Source of the DNA: a virus | IMG/VR virus record: IMGVR_UViG_3300047560_000516 | Coordinates: 1-29,485 of that record | Length of the DNA: 29,485 nt | Direction: 5' to 3' (one strand) | Shown: positions 29,268 to 29,485 of the stretch, one piece after another | Layout of the letters: each line of letters starts with the position of its first letter | Position numbering within the stretch: the stretch's first letter is position 1 | The notes under the pieces: model-generated | The model's input: the letters and a program-made list of their open reading frames with translations, nothing else | Databases searched by the model: none | What the model was told of the DNA's origin: nothing | Program-made: the position numbers and the translations under genes

Positions 29268-29291
29268 GTATTTAGTATAACACAAACCACC

Positions 29292-29485
29292 TCAATCTAA
29301 AACTTTTAGGTCAAATTGAAGAATCAAAAAAGACACAATAGAATGATCCTTATCTAGTTCAAGTTTGTACCCGGAAGTATATAACGGTTCAAAATTAGCC
29401 CATCTACGAACAGGGTAGTACTTTACCCCGCTCATAGTGATGTGCTTAAAAACTTCATTAAAGTCTGCGCTCTTGACAAATAGTT
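29292..29485 (-). CDS. C-terminal fragment of a gene entering from beyond the window
   Basis: An open frame reads into the window from the right edge and stops with TGA at 29292; 63 residues are visible, for example FVKSADFNEVFKHITMSGVKYY and YKLELDKDHSIVSFLILQFDLKVLD. Predicted strands at the end. Nothing to identify it. The 100 nt to the next gene hold the promoter and stem-loop described at 29247. Confidence 0.55.
   Translation of the reverse strand, partial: LFVKSADFNEVFKHITMSGVKYYPVRRWANFEPLYTSGYKLELDKDHSIVSFLILQFDLKVLD

Noticed and set aside
1-29485. tRNA genes, CRISPR arrays, insertion sequences, integrase or attachment sites
   Set aside because: Scanned by eye; no cloverleaf with TTCRANNC arm, no regular spaced repeats, no transposase or integrase motifs found.

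Overview
The window is a dense, almost entirely minus-strand stretch of a T4-like myovirus genome. The evidence is a set of T4-type core genes: uvsW helicase, uvsX recombinase, a probable uvsY mediator, the gp32 single-strand binding protein, the gp17 terminase ATPase/nuclease, and tail-fibre-like proteins of the marine and freshwater T4-like type. There are also [G/C]ATAAATA-type late promoters of the T4 gp55 class. The moderate AT bias, a BPSL0761-family protein (a family I associate with Burkholderia and relatives) and gene content close to aquatic T4-like phages suggest a heterotrophic proteobacterial host, perhaps a betaproteobacterium. The host assignment is inference. No tRNA, rRNA, CRISPR array, insertion sequence or integrase was seen. 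47 genes are called; only one is on the plus strand.

Layout, reading coordinates upward. 1-4.4 kb: uvsW (cut by the window edge), an overlapping gene with a HARP-like segment, a group of small overlapping genes and a P-loop ATPase. 4.4-5.7 kb: two uncharacterised genes with strong sigma70-type promoters. 5.7-9 kb: recombination and replication block gp32 - BPSL0761-like - uvsX - two small genes - uvsY. 9-18 kb: late block with an acidic coiled protein, terminase, two tail-fibre-like proteins, small virion-associated candidates, a methyltransferase, a protein whose N-terminus resembles a T4 capsid-targeting sequence, a plus-strand secreted DNA/RNA endonuclease and an overlapping spanin pair. 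17.8-21.4 kb: sugar-modification enzymes (DegT-type aminotransferase, NAD-dependent epimerase), thymidylate synthase and dihydrofolate reductase in an overlapping operon. 21.4-23.6 kb: small genes, including a possible RNA polymerase-binding protein ending in an AT-hook. 23.6-29.5 kb: early-looking region with a MoxR AAA+ ATPase, a VWA/metallopeptidase-like partner, a second zincin-type protein, a stand-alone TOPRIM protein and a zinc-ribbon protein.

The most striking signal is in the regulatory DNA. At least eight near-perfect sigma70 promoters (TTGACA, 17-18 bp, TATAAT/TATACT) were found. In five of them the -10 box ends only 5-6 nt before an ATG, which predicts leaderless mRNAs. Several T4-type late promoters show the same 4-7 nt spacing. 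Stop codons of upstream genes are built into promoter boxes: TGA inside the -35 TTGACA (twice) and TAA inside the late core (four times). One promoter sits across a terminator-like hairpin. The best candidate for an uncharacterised biological system is the MoxR-VWA-zincin cluster at 23.6-27 kb, driven by these strong early promoters. The secreted nuclease is second.
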